From NCBI GenBank assembly GCA_963747335.1, contig CAVVEV010000003.1:658789-722788 (forward strand): 64,000 nucleotides of DNA, written 5' to 3'. Positions 18,342-27,624 of the stretch are shown piece by piece. The notes under the pieces are model-generated. The model did no database searches. It saw only the letters and a list, made by a program, of their open reading frames with translations, and was not told where the DNA came from. The position numbers and the translations under genes were made by a program. Positions within the stretch are counted from its first letter, which is position 1. Each line of letters opens with the position of its first letter. Source of the stretch: Prado023 sp963747335 (GTDB taxonomy: Bacteria > Actinomycetota > Actinomycetes > S36-B12 > CAIYMF01).

Positions 18342-18940
18342 CGGGTCCGTCGCATCACCCACGCGCCGGCGCCGGCGCCGACCAGCACGGCCAGCCCGAT
18401 GCCCAGCACCCATGCCATCATCCCGGCGTCCGCCTCGTCAGTCGCGGGTGCGGGCGTCGCCGACGAAGCGGGCGTGGGACTCACGGCCACCGCCGCCGGG
18501 CCGGCCGCAGTGGCCTCGGGACTGCCCGACACGGCGGCAGGGCTGGCCTCCGCCGCCCCGACCGCCTCCTGCACGGCGAACGTGATCGTCCCGTTGATCG
18601 GGTGCCCGTCGGCGGAGACCACGCGGTAGGCGGCCCGGAACTCCCCAGCAGGGCTCGACTCGGGCCAGGCCACCGTCACCGTGTCACCGTCCACCTCGAC
18701 GGGCCCGACCTCCAGCCGCCTCTCGGCCGTGACATCGGTCAGCGTCACTGCGTTGCCCTCCGGGAGGATCTCCTCGTTGAAGACGAACGCGATGGCCGCC
18801 GGGGCCGACGCCAGGGTCGCCCCGTCCTCAGGATTCGAGGATTCGAGGTCGGAGTGCGCCATGGCGGGGGCCCCCGCCAGCAGCAAGGCCATCGTGGCGA
18901 GCAGCCCGACGAGCAATCCCCTCACCATGTCGGTCCGCAT
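18338..18940 (-). CDS. copC: copper-binding protein CopC with C-terminal membrane anchor
   Basis: 200 aa. Signal peptide MVRGLLVGLLATMALLLAGAPAMA then HSDLESSNPEDGATL: cleavage after AMA would put His at position 1, the CopC histidine-brace ligand. A second conserved site is SADGHPINGTITF. An Ala/Pro/Thr linker of about 45 residues leads to one membrane helix (MMAWVLGIGLAVLVGAGAGAW) and a basic end. It would hold Cu(II) outside the membrane and pass it to CopD. RBS AGGAGGAGG precedes ATG 18940. Confidence 0.92.
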   Translation of the reverse strand: MRTDMVRGLLVGLLATMALLLAGAPAMAHSDLESSNPEDGATLASAPAAIAFVFNEEILPEGNAVTLTDVTAERRLEVGPVEVDGDTVTVAWPESSPAGEFRAAYRVVSADGHPINGTITFAVQEAVGAAEASPAAVSGSPEATAAGPAAVAVSPTPASSATPAPATDEADAGMMAWVLGIGLAVLVGAGAGAWVMRRTR

Positions 18941-18998
18941 GCGGTTCCTCCTCCTGTGGTTCCGGTCCCACCCGGTCCGGGCATCGCGAGCCTAGCCC

Positions 18999-20771
18999 TC
19001 ACGCACCCCGCTCGGGCTGGGGTGCAGCGCCCTCCGCGACCGGTTTCGCGTCGATCCCCGCCTCCTTGCGCTGAGCGGGGGTGATCGAGGTCGGCGCCCC
19101 GGTGAGCGGGTCGTGGCCCGCGCCGGTCTTCGGGAACGCGATGACCTCGCGCAGCGACGACGCCCCCGTCAGCAGCATGACGATCCGGTCCCAGCCGAAC
19201 GCGATGCCGCCGTGCGGCGGGGGGCCGAAGGCGAAGGCATCGAGGAGGAAGCCGAACTTGTCGCGCGCCTCGTCCTCATCGATGCCGAGCACCGAGAACA
19301 CCCGGCTCTGGACGTCAGCCCGATGGATACGGATCGACCCGCCACCGATCTCGTTGCCATTGCAGACCATGTCGTAGGCGTAGGCCAGGGCCTCACCGGG
19401 CGACTCCTCGAAGCGGTCGATCCACTCGGCGTTCGGCGACGTGAACGGGTGGTGCACGGCGGTCCAGCCCGGGTTGCCGTGGTCGTCGACGACGGCCTCG
19501 AACACGGGTGCGTCGACGATCCACAGGAACGACCACGCGTCGGGGTCGATCAGGCCGCAGCGCTCGGCGATCTCCAGGCGCGCGGCCCCCAGCAGCGCCC
19601 GGGCCTCGTCAGTGGGGCCGGCAGCGAAGAAGATGCAGTCCCCGGGCTGGGCGCCGGTGGCAGCGGCCAGGCCCGCACGCTCGGCCTCGGTGATGTTCTT
19701 GGCCACCGGACCGCCGAGGGTCCCGTCCTCGGCGAGCGTGACGTACGCCAGACCGCGGGCACCACGCTGCTTGGCCCACTCCTGCCACGCGTCGAACGTG
19801 CGCCTGGGCTGCGATCCCCCGCCGGGCATGACCACCGCACCGACGTAGGGCGCCTGGAACACGCGGAACGACGTCCCGGCGAAGTAGTCGGTCAGCTCGA
19901 CGAGCTCCACGTCGAACCGGAGGTCGGGCTTGTCGGAGCCGAAGCGACGCATCGCCTCGGCGTAGGTCATGTGCGGGATCTCGCCGATCTCATGGCCGAT
20001 CGTCCCCGCCCACAGCGCCCGGATGACGTCCTCGCCGACCGTGAGCACGTCGGACTGCTCGACGAAGCTCATCTCGATGTCCAGCTGGGTGAACTCCGGC
20101 TGGCGGTCCTTGCGGAAGTCCTCGTCCCGGTAGCAGCGCGCGATCTGGAAGTAGCGCTCCATGCCGGCCACCATGAGCAGCTGCTTGAAGAGCTGCGGCG
20201 ACTGCGGCAGGGCGTACCAGCTGCCCGGCTGCAGCCGCACGGGCACGAGGAAGTCCCGGGCCCCCTCCGGCGTCGAGCGGGTCAGCGTCGGGGTCTCGAT
20301 CTCGAGGAAGTCCCGGGCGAACAGCACCTCGCGGGCGATCTGGTTGACCTTCGAGCGCAGCCGCATGATCCGTGCGGGCTCGGGCCGGCGCAGGTCGAGG
20401 TAGCGGTAGCGCAGCCGGGCCTCCTCGCCGACCTCGACGTGCTCGTCGATGGGGAACGGCAGCGGAGCTGCCTCGGAGAGGACTTCGAGGCTCTCGACCA
20501 TCACCTCGACCGCGCCGGTGTCGAGGTCCTGGTTCTCGTTGCCCTCCGGACGAGCGACCACCTCGCCGACGACCTTGACGCAGAACTCGTTGCGCAGCGG
20601 GTGGGCCACCTCCGGGTCGTGCACGACCACCTGCACGATGCCCGATGCATCGCGCAGGTCCAGGAACGCCACCCCGCCGTGGTCGCGACGCCGGCCGATC
20701 CAGCCGGCCAGGGTCACGGTCTGGCCGATGTCCTCGGCGCGCAGCGTTCCGGCCTCGTGGGTGCGGATCAT
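18999..20771 (-). CDS. aspS: aspartyl-tRNA synthetase
   Basis: 590 aa, the bacterial-type length. OB-fold anticodon domain at the N-terminus (GWIGRRRDHGGVAFLDLRD), then class II core: motif 1 about FLEIETPTLTRSTPEGARDF, the flipping loop with QSPQLFKQ, motif 2 RCYRDEDFRKDRQPEFTQLD, the GAD insertion (FFAAGPTDEARALLGAARL), and motif 3 GGIAFGWDRIVML. I cannot tell from sequence alone whether it also charges tRNA-Asn. Its ATG overlaps the hisS stop by 4 bases. Confidence 0.96.
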   Translation of the reverse strand: MIRTHEAGTLRAEDIGQTVTLAGWIGRRRDHGGVAFLDLRDASGIVQVVVHDPEVAHPLRNEFCVKVVGEVVARPEGNENQDLDTGAVEVMVESLEVLSEAAPLPFPIDEHVEVGEEARLRYRYLDLRRPEPARIMRLRSKVNQIAREVLFARDFLEIETPTLTRSTPEGARDFLVPVRLQPGSWYALPQSPQLFKQLLMVAGMERYFQIARCYRDEDFRKDRQPEFTQLDIEMSFVEQSDVLTVGEDVIRALWAGTIGHEIGEIPHMTYAEAMRRFGSDKPDLRFDVELVELTDYFAGTSFRVFQAPYVGAVVMPGGGSQPRRTFDAWQEWAKQRGARGLAYVTLAEDGTLGGPVAKNITEAERAGLAAATGAQPGDCIFFAAGPTDEARALLGAARLEIAERCGLIDPDAWSFLWIVDAPVFEAVVDDHGNPGWTAVHHPFTSPNAEWIDRFEESPGEALAYAYDMVCNGNEIGGGSIRIHRADVQSRVFSVLGIDEDEARDKFGFLLDAFAFGPPPHGGIAFGWDRIVMLLTGASSLREVIAFPKTGAGHDPLTGAPTSITPAQRKEAGIDAKPVAEGAAPQPERGA

Positions 20772-22117
20772 CGGGTGCTCTCCTCTTGGTCACGTGCGAT
20801 GCGCTCGATGCGCGGGGACAGGTCGTCTGCGGGCGGGGTCCAGTGCGCCGGGTCGGCGGGCTCCTGGGCGCCGGAGCGGATGTCCTTCACCGAGCCGCCC
20901 TCGGCGTCGGGGAACCAGACGAACGGGATCCCGCGGCGGTCGGCGTAGCGGATCTGCTTGCCGAACTTGTCCGCCTTCGGCGCGACCTCGACCGGGATCC
21001 CCCGGGCCCGCAGGGCGCTGGCGATCGCTGCCGACGCCGAACGTCCCGCCTCGTCGGTGACGGCCACGAGCACGCATGTGGGCACTGACCGGCTGGCGCG
21101 CACCAGCCCACGGCCCAGCAGCACCCCCATCAGCCGGGACACCCCCAGGGAGATGCCCACCCCGGGGTAGGTCGAGCGCCCGTCACTGGCCAGGGCGTCG
21201 TAGCGGCCACCCGAGCAGATCGACCCGAAGTCCTCGTAGCCGACGAGCTGGGTCTCGTAGACGGTGCCCGTGTAGTAGTCCAGGCCACGGGCGATCTTCA
21301 GGTCGGCGACCACCGCGCCGGGCATCCGCTCGGCAGCGGCGCCCACGACGGCGGCCAGCTCCTCGAGGCCCTCGTCGAGCAGCGGGTGCTCGACACCGAG
21401 TGCCCGCACCTGGTCCACGAAGCTGGTGTCGGCACTGCGTATCCTGGCCAGCGCCAGGCACCTCTGGGCGGCTTGCGCCGACAGCCCGGCCTCGGAAGCC
21501 AGCAGCTCGGCCACCCGGGCGGGGCCGATCTTGTCCAGCTTGTCGATGGCGCGCAGCGCAGCACCCGGGTCGCTGGCGCCGACGCCCAGGAAGAAGCCCT
21601 CGGCGAGCTTGCGGTTGTTGACCAGGATGACCGCCGGCGGCATCGGCAGGGCCCGGAACACCTCGGCCATCACCAGGGCCACCTCGACCTCGTGGTGGAA
21701 GGCCAGGGTGTCGCGGCCCACGATGTCGATGTCGGCCTGGGTGAACTCGCGGTACCGACCCTCCTGGGGGCGCTCCCCGCGCCACACCTTCTGGACCTGG
21801 TAGCGGCGGAACGGGAACTCGAGGTGCCCGGCGTTCTGCACGACGTAGCGGGCGAACGGCACGGTCAGGTCGAAGTGCAGGCCCAGTCCGGCGTCCGGCT
21901 CGTCGGCGGGAGCGTGCAGCCTGCGCAGGACATAGACCTCCTTGTCGATCTCGCCCTTGCGCAGCATCTGCTCCAGGGGCTCGACCGCGCGGGTCTCGAC
22001 CGAGGCGAACCCGTGCAGCTCGAAGACCCGCCGCACGGTGTCCAGGATGTGCTGCTCGACGATCCGGTCCGCCGGCAGGTACTCCGGGAACCCGGACAGC
22101 GGCGCAGGGCGGCTCAT
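20768..22117 (-). CDS. hisS: histidyl-tRNA synthetase
   Basis: 449 aa. Class II core: SGFPEYLPADRIVEQHILDTVRRVFELHGF, FDLTVPFARYV, FRRYQVQKVWRGERPQEGRYREFTQADIDIVG (motif 2), the histidine-A box ARGLDYYTGTVYET, and motif 3 GGRYDAL...GVGISLGVSRLMGVL. The C-terminal anticodon-binding domain begins PTCVLVAVTDEAG. ATG 22117 overlaps the stop of the metallo-hydrolase gene, and its own stop overlaps aspS, so the three genes form one tightly coupled unit. Confidence 0.96.
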   Translation of the reverse strand: MSRPAPLSGFPEYLPADRIVEQHILDTVRRVFELHGFASVETRAVEPLEQMLRKGEIDKEVYVLRRLHAPADEPDAGLGLHFDLTVPFARYVVQNAGHLEFPFRRYQVQKVWRGERPQEGRYREFTQADIDIVGRDTLAFHHEVEVALVMAEVFRALPMPPAVILVNNRKLAEGFFLGVGASDPGAALRAIDKLDKIGPARVAELLASEAGLSAQAAQRCLALARIRSADTSFVDQVRALGVEHPLLDEGLEELAAVVGAAAERMPGAVVADLKIARGLDYYTGTVYETQLVGYEDFGSICSGGRYDALASDGRSTYPGVGISLGVSRLMGVLLGRGLVRASRSVPTCVLVAVTDEAGRSASAAIASALRARGIPVEVAPKADKFGKQIRYADRRGIPFVWFPDAEGGSVKDIRSGAQEPADPAHWTPPADDLSPRIERIARDQEESTR

Positions 22118-22821
22118 GCTCCTGCTCCGGACGCACGCCGCCCGGGCGGGACCAAGCCCTGCAGGAACGGATTGACGCGACGCTCGGCACCGATCGTCGT
22201 GGTCTCGCCGTGCCCGGGCAGGACCAGCATCTCGTCGGGTTGGGTCAGCACCACCCGAGCCAGGGAGTCCAGCATGGCGGCGTTGTCACCCCCCGGCAGG
22301 TCGGTGCGCCCGATCGATCCGGCGAACAGCAGGTCGCCGGACAGCATCAGGGGCTCGGCGCCGGTGTCCATCATCCGGAAGGCCGTCGACCCGGGGGTGT
22401 GCCCCGGTGCGTGGTCAGCGGTGAAGGTCATCCCCGCAATCTCGAGAGCGGCCCCGTCGGTGAGCTCACGCACGTCGGAGGGCTCGGCGAAGTCCGCGGC
22501 GCCCACGACCGAGGCGAACATCATGCGGGTCTCCCCCGAGACCCCCGCCCATGGGTCGGCCAGCAGGGAACGGTCGTTCGGGTGGATCCACGCCGGGATG
22601 TCGTAGCCGTCGCAGACGGGCAGCACCGACCACATGTGGTCCAGGTGCCCGTGCGAGAGGATGACTGCGACCGGGCGCAGGCCGTGCTCGGCGACGACCT
22701 GCTCGATGCCGTTGCGGCTGTCCATGCCCGGGTCGACGATGACCGCCTCGCTGTGCGCACCGGGCGCCAGGATCCAGCAGTTGGTCCCGAACGGGCCAGC
22801 CGGGAAACCGGCGATGAGCAT
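22114..22821 (-). CDS. metallo-beta-lactamase-fold hydrolase (glyoxalase II-like)
   Basis: 235 aa from ATG 22821, with GGGAG upstream. The metal motif is SHGHLDHMWSV (HxHxDH), with further ligands at APGHTPGST, LMLSGDLLFAGSIGRTDLPGG and LVLPGHGETTTIG. This arrangement (the SGD and GHG boxes) is the hydroxyacylglutathione-hydrolase/YcbL type. The same gene next to hisS and opposite a cyclophilin is conserved in mycobacteria (Rv2581c, as I recall). The true substrate is not known. A longer open frame to 22998 overlaps the divergent cyclophilin promoter and was not used. Confidence 0.88.
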   Translation of the reverse strand: MLIAGFPAGPFGTNCWILAPGAHSEAVIVDPGMDSRNGIEQVVAEHGLRPVAVILSHGHLDHMWSVLPVCDGYDIPAWIHPNDRSLLADPWAGVSGETRMMFASVVGAADFAEPSDVRELTDGAALEIAGMTFTADHAPGHTPGSTAFRMMDTGAEPLMLSGDLLFAGSIGRTDLPGGDNAAMLDSLARVVLTQPDEMLVLPGHGETTTIGAERRVNPFLQGLVPPGRRASGAGA

Positions 22822-22990
22822 GAGCGCTCCCTCACGAGGTGATCGGTGTGCCTCCGGGCGTGGGAGGACCGATCCCAAGGGTATCCGCGGGCCGGCCCGC
22901 CGGCCTAACCGCGCGGGTCGTCCCAGCGGGGGCCCGGGCGCCCCATAGACTCCCCGCGAGCCGCACACCTCGACCGTGGGAGCACGTGAC

Positions 22991-23860
22991 GTGTCCAATC
23001 AGAAGAAGCCCGGAACTGGTGCCAGCAACAAGCGCCGCAAGGAGCTGGCCGCCGCCAAGCTGGAGCGCCAGGCCGCCCGCCGCGCTGAACGCGCCCAGCG
23101 ACACCGGCGGCGGATGCGGATCGGCGCTGGGATCGCGGCGCTCGCCGGGGTCCTGGCGGTGGCCGCGGTCGTGTTCTGGCCGGACAGCGCCAGTGACGAC
23201 GTGGCCGAGCCGGCCGCCTCCGCGTCCGCAGCCCCGTCGGCGTCCCCCTCCGGCGACGCCAGCGCCGCACCCTCGTCCTCCCCGGTCGCCGTGGAGGGAT
23301 GCGGGGATGCCCCAACGCCCCCGACGGACCCCCAGTCGTGGGACGCAGCCCCGGCGATGGGGCTCGAGGACGGCACCGACTACCAGCTGGTGCTGACCAC
23401 CAACTGCGGCGAAGTCGTCATCGACACCTTCGCCGACAAGGCCCCGGAAACGGTCAACGCCATGCTCTGGTTGGCCGGTGAGTCCTACTTCGACTCGACG
23501 CTGTGCCATCGCCTGGTCACCGAGGGCATCAAGGTGCTGCAGTGCGGTGACCCCACCGCTACGGGAACAGGCGGCCCCGGGTTCGAGCTCCCGGACGAGA
23601 ACCTTCCCTCGGATGAGGGCACCAACTACCCCGCCGGCACCGTGGCCATGGCCAACGCCGGACCGGGGACCTCGGGAAGCCAGTTCTTCATCGTCTATGC
23701 GGACACCACCCTCCCGCCGAACTACACGATCTGGGGCGAGGTGACCTCGGGCCTCGACATCGTGGAGAGGATCGCCGAGGCGGGCGTGGCCGGCGGCGCC
23801 ACGGACGGCAGCCCCGCAGCCCCCATCGGGATCGAGACAGCGGTCGCACAGGAGGCTTAG
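22991..23860 (+). CDS. membrane-anchored peptidyl-prolyl cis-trans isomerase (cyclophilin type)
   Basis: 289 aa from GTG 22991, with GGGAG 8 nt upstream; GTG 22976 in frame is an alternative. A very basic cytoplasmic start (SNKRRKELAAAKLERQAARR), one membrane helix (IGAGIAALAGVLAVAAVVFW), a Ser/Ala/Pro linker, then a cyclophilin domain: YQLVLTTNCGEVVIDTFADKAPETVN, SYFDSTLCHRLVTEGIKVLQCGDP, GTVAMANAGPGTSGSQFFIVYADT and TIWGEVTSGLDIVERIA. The usual FHR catalytic segment reads CHRL and the domain has paired cysteines. It would fold proteins outside the membrane. Confidence 0.92.
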   Translation: MSNQKKPGTGASNKRRKELAAAKLERQAARRAERAQRHRRRMRIGAGIAALAGVLAVAAVVFWPDSASDDVAEPAASASAAPSASPSGDASAAPSSSPVAVEGCGDAPTPPTDPQSWDAAPAMGLEDGTDYQLVLTTNCGEVVIDTFADKAPETVNAMLWLAGESYFDSTLCHRLVTEGIKVLQCGDPTATGTGGPGFELPDENLPSDEGTNYPAGTVAMANAGPGTSGSQFFIVYADTTLPPNYTIWGEVTSGLDIVERIAEAGVAGGATDGSPAAPIGIETAVAQEA

Positions 23861-23921
23861 CACCGGGTTCGGACCACAGGCGTGGGACAATGACCGGCAC
23901 TGGACTACGGAGGGCACCCGC

Positions 23922-25163
23922 ATGACCGAGCACGCCTACGGACGCGTCGACGACGACGGCACGGTGTACGTGCGTCGCCCCGACGGGCAGGAGGTCGCCG
24001 TCGGTCAGTGGGCCGCCGGTGCCCCCTCCGAGGGCCTGGCCTTCTTCGAGCGCAAGTACGAGGGGCTCAAGGCCGAGGCCGAGTTGCTCCAGGCGCGACT
24101 CAAGGACGGCAAGGGCACCCCCGAGAACGTGACGATCGTCGTGGGCAAGTTGCGCGACGCGGTGGAAAATCCGCACGTCGTGGGCGACCTTGCGGTGCTC
24201 ACCCGGTTGGCCGAGGAGCTCGAGGCCGCGGGCGAGGCCCGCAAGGCTGCGGCTGCCGCGGCACGCGAGGAGACCCGCATCAAGACGATGGCGGCGCGCA
24301 CCGCGATCGTCGAGGAGTCCGAGGGCCTGGCCGCGTCCACCCAGTGGAAGTCCACCGGCGACCGGTTCAAGGAGCTCCAGGAGGCCTGGACCGCCCTGCC
24401 CCGCGGCGACCGCTCGACACGCGATGCCGAACAGGATCTCTGGAAGCGCTTCAGCACTGCCCGGTCCGCCTTCGACAAGGCCCGTCGGGCGCACTTCGCC
24501 ACCCTGGACGCGGCCCGCAAGGAGGCCACCGCAGCCAAGGACGGCATCATCGCCCGCGCGCAGGCGCTGTCGACCAGCACGGACTGGGCCGAGACGGCGC
24601 GCGCCTACCGCGGCCTGATGGACGAGTGGAAGGCCGCACCCCGCGCCGGACGCACGGACGAGGACAAGCTCTGGGCGCGCTTCCGCGCCGCCCAGGACGC
24701 CTTCTTCGCCGCACGAAACGCCGCCCAGTCCGAGCGCGATGGCGACCAGTTGGAGAACCTCCACGCCAAGGAGGCCCTGGCTGTGGAGGCCGAGGCGCTG
24801 CTCCCCATCAGCGACCTCGCCGCCGCCAAGGCCGCGATGCGCGGCATCGGCGAGCGGTGGAACGCCATCGGCCACGTGCCGCGCAACGACCGGGACAAGG
24901 TCGAGGGACGGCTGCGCAAGGTCGAGGACGCCCTCAAGCGGGCCGAGGAGGACCAGTGGCGTCGAACCGACCCCGCCAAGCGGGCGCTGGCCGAATCCAC
25001 GGTCGAGACCTTCCGCGCCTCGCTGGTCAAGCTGGAGAAGCAGGCAGCCGCGGCTGAGGCCGCCGGGGACGCCCGCAAGGCATCGGACCTCCAGTCACGC
25101 ATCACCACGACCCGTTCCCTGCTGGAAGCCGCAGAGAACAACCTCGCCGAGTACTCCGGCTGA
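23922..25163 (+). CDS. DUF349-domain coiled-coil protein
   Basis: 413 aa, almost wholly helical and charged. An N-terminal 30-residue head (GRVDDDGTVYVRRPDGQEVAVGQW) is followed by DUF349 repeats, each about 70 residues with a central W (STQWKSTGDRFKELQEAWTALP; STDWAETARAYRGLMDEWKAAPRAGRTDEDKLWARFRAAQDAFF; MRGIGERWNAIGHVPRNDRDKVEGRLRKVEDAL). The end carries a coiled coil, SLVKLEKQAAAAEAAGDARKASDLQSRI. The function of DUF349 proteins is poorly known. RBS GGAGGG precedes ATG 23922, with a possible -10 GACAAT upstream. It converges on relA. Confidence 0.88.
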   Translation: MTEHAYGRVDDDGTVYVRRPDGQEVAVGQWAAGAPSEGLAFFERKYEGLKAEAELLQARLKDGKGTPENVTIVVGKLRDAVENPHVVGDLAVLTRLAEELEAAGEARKAAAAAAREETRIKTMAARTAIVEESEGLAASTQWKSTGDRFKELQEAWTALPRGDRSTRDAEQDLWKRFSTARSAFDKARRAHFATLDAARKEATAAKDGIIARAQALSTSTDWAETARAYRGLMDEWKAAPRAGRTDEDKLWARFRAAQDAFFAARNAAQSERDGDQLENLHAKEALAVEAEALLPISDLAAAKAAMRGIGERWNAIGHVPRNDRDKVEGRLRKVEDALKRAEEDQWRRTDPAKRALAESTVETFRASLVKLEKQAAAAEAAGDARKASDLQSRITTTRSLLEAAENNLAEYSG

Positions 25164-25296
25164 CCACGTTCGCGATTCGCTCCAGGTCTCGAGCGCGTAG
25201 CGACGTTTGCGTCAAGTTCCGGGCGCGTTTGCGGCTCGAAACGTGGATCAGATCGGGATCTTGGGGCGGCCGGCCGGCCGCTTGCGGCGGCTCGGC

Positions 25297-27564
25297 CTAC
25301 ACCCGGTAGGCGTCGAAGACGCCCTCCACACCCCGAACTGAGCGGAGCACGGCGCCCAGGTGCTTGGGGTCGCCCATCTCGAAGGTGAACCGCGACATCG
25401 CGATGCGCTCCTTCGTGGTCGACACCGAGGCCGACAGGATGTTGACGTGCTGGTCGGACAGCGCCCGGGTGACGTCGGCGAGCAGCCGTGACCGGTCGAG
25501 GGCCTCGACCTGGATGTTGACCAGGAACACCGAGGACGCCCCGGGTGCCCACGCAACGGGAACGAACCGCTCGGCCTGACCCGCCATCGAGGAGACGTTC
25601 GTACAGTCCTGGCGATGCACGGAGACCCCGTTGCCCCGGGTGACGAACCCGGTGATCTCGTCGCCGGGAACAGGCGTGCAGCAGCGGGCGAGCTTGACCC
25701 AGACATCGCCGAGCTGCGAGCCGATCACGGTCACACCGGGGTCGGAGTCCGAGCGCTGGCGCATCTTCGTGATGCCCTGCGGGGTGACGCCCTCAGCGGC
25801 GTCGTCCGCAGCCGCGGCCTCGCCGCCGGCCGTGGCGACCAGGCGATGGATCACCGTCTGCGGGCTGATCCGGCCCTCACCGATGGAGGCGTAGAGGGCG
25901 CTGACGTCGTGCTGGCGCAGGTCCGCAGCCACAGTGGCCAGTGCCGCGGTCGAGAGCAGGCGGTGGACCGAGACGCCCTCCTTGCGCATGGCCTTGAGGA
26001 GCTGGTCCTTGCCCTTCTCGATGGCCTCCTCGCGGCGCTCACGGGAGAACCAGGCCTTGATCTTGCTGCGGGCCCGGGGGCTGCGCACGAAGGTCAGCCA
26101 GTCCAGGCTCGGCCCGGCACCCTCGGCCTTGGACGTGAACACCTCGACGGCATCCCCATTCGACAACGGGCTGTCGAGGGGGACCAGCCGTCCGTTGACC
26201 CGCGCACCGACGCAGCGATGGCCCAGCTCGGTGTGCACGGCGTAGGCGAAGTCCACCGGGGTCGACCCCGAGGGCAGCGCGATCACGTCACCGCGAGGGG
26301 TGAAGACGAACACCTCCGTGGAGCCCAGGTCGTAGCGCAGGGACTCGAGGAACTCGCCGGGGTCCTCGGTCTCGCGCTGCCACTCCACCAGTTGGCGCAG
26401 CCACCCGAGGTCATCGGGCCCGAGCTTGCCGCCCACCTCGGTCTGCTTGTAGCGCCAGTGCGCAGCAATGCCGAACTCGGCCGAGCGGTGCATCTCGTGG
26501 GTGCGGATCTGTACCTCCACGGGCTTCCCATCCGGCCCGATGACGGTGGTGTGCAACGACTGGTACATGTTGAACTTGGGCATCGCGATGTAGTCCTTGA
26601 ACCGCCCGGGCAGGGGGTTCCAGGCCGCATGCAACGTGCCCAGGACCGCATAGCAGTCGCGGACCGAGTCCACCAGGATCCGCACGCCCACGAGGTCGTA
26701 GATGTCGGAGAAGTCGTGGCCGCGCACGATCATCTTCTGGTACACGGAGTAGTAGTGCTTCGGGCGACCGGTCACGGTCGCCCGGATCCGTGCGGCCCGC
26801 AGCCGCTCGTCGATGTCGCCGATCACCTGCTCGAGGTACTGCTCTCGGGCGGGGGCGCGCTGTCCGACCAGGCGGACGATCTCCTCATACATCTTGGGGT
26901 GCAGGGTCGCGAAGGACAGGTCCTCGAGCTCCCACTTGACCGTGTTCATGCCCAGTCGATGGGCCAGCGGTGCGTAGATCTCGAGGGTCTCGCGGGCCTT
27001 GATGGCCTGCTTCTCCGGGGACAGCCACTGCAGGGTGCGCATGTTGTGCAGGCGGTCGGCCAGCTTGATCACCAGGACCCGGATGTCGCGGGCCATCGCG
27101 ACCACCATCTTGCGGACAGTCTCCGCGGCGCTCGACGCCCCGTAGGTGACCTTGTCCAGCTTGGTCACGCCATCGACCAAGGAGGCGATCTCGTCACCGA
27201 ACTCCGCACGCAGGTCGGCCAGCGGGTAGCCGGTGTCCTCAACAGTGTCGTGCAGGAGGGCAGCGGCCAGGGTCGGTCCGGTCATGCCCAGGTCGGCAAG
27301 GATCTGCGCGACGGCCAGCGGGTGGGTGATGTAGGGCTCCCCGGAGCGGCGCTTCTGCCCCCGGTGGAGCTCTTCGGCTGTCGCGTAGGCCTGGATGACC
27401 ACCCTGGTATCGCTCTTCGGATGGAACTGCCGCAGCGTCCGCAGGATGGGCTCGAGCTCCGGGGGGGCGCCAGGGCCTCGGCCCGCGATCCGCGACAGCC
27501 TCGAGCGCAGCCCTGGGGCTGACTCCACCGCCGAATCGACGGGCAGGGTCTCCGGATCGGCCAC
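25297..27564 (-). CDS. relA: bifunctional (p)ppGpp synthetase/hydrolase RelA/SpoT (Rel)
   Basis: 755 aa. HD hydrolase domain (ITHPLAVAQILADLGM, AALLHDTVEDTGYPL with the HD pair, and later IKLADRLHNMRTLQ), then the synthetase domain (GRPKHYYSVYQKMIVRG, YDLVGVRILVDSVRDCYAVLG, YIAMPKFNMYQSLHTTVIG), TGS domain (EVFVFTPRGDVIALPSGSTPVDFAYAVHTELG), helical/zinc-finger region with CC (LARCCTPVPGDEITGFVTRG) and C-terminal ACT domain. It both makes and hydrolyses the stringent-response alarmone. The GTG start at 27564 follows AGGAGGAGCAG. In mycobacteria apt lies between secF and relA; here it is absent. Confidence 0.96.
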   Translation of the reverse strand: MADPETLPVDSAVESAPGLRSRLSRIAGRGPGAPPELEPILRTLRQFHPKSDTRVVIQAYATAEELHRGQKRRSGEPYITHPLAVAQILADLGMTGPTLAAALLHDTVEDTGYPLADLRAEFGDEIASLVDGVTKLDKVTYGASSAAETVRKMVVAMARDIRVLVIKLADRLHNMRTLQWLSPEKQAIKARETLEIYAPLAHRLGMNTVKWELEDLSFATLHPKMYEEIVRLVGQRAPAREQYLEQVIGDIDERLRAARIRATVTGRPKHYYSVYQKMIVRGHDFSDIYDLVGVRILVDSVRDCYAVLGTLHAAWNPLPGRFKDYIAMPKFNMYQSLHTTVIGPDGKPVEVQIRTHEMHRSAEFGIAAHWRYKQTEVGGKLGPDDLGWLRQLVEWQRETEDPGEFLESLRYDLGSTEVFVFTPRGDVIALPSGSTPVDFAYAVHTELGHRCVGARVNGRLVPLDSPLSNGDAVEVFTSKAEGAGPSLDWLTFVRSPRARSKIKAWFSRERREEAIEKGKDQLLKAMRKEGVSVHRLLSTAALATVAADLRQHDVSALYASIGEGRISPQTVIHRLVATAGGEAAAADDAAEGVTPQGITKMRQRSDSDPGVTVIGSQLGDVWVKLARCCTPVPGDEITGFVTRGNGVSVHRQDCTNVSSMAGQAERFVPVAWAPGASSVFLVNIQVEALDRSRLLADVTRALSDQHVNILSASVSTTKERIAMSRFTFEMGDPKHLGAVLRSVRGVEGVFDAYRV

Positions 27565-27624
27565 CTGCTCCTCCTGGTCGTTGCCCCGATTGTACGACCC
27601 GGCTCAGGCTGCTGCTGGCGCCGA

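Noticed and set aside
25164..25296. Possible terminator or repeat between the DUF349 gene and relA
   Set aside because: CCACGTT/AACGTGG and a GGCC-rich palindrome are visible, but pairing is too weak and distant to call a structure.
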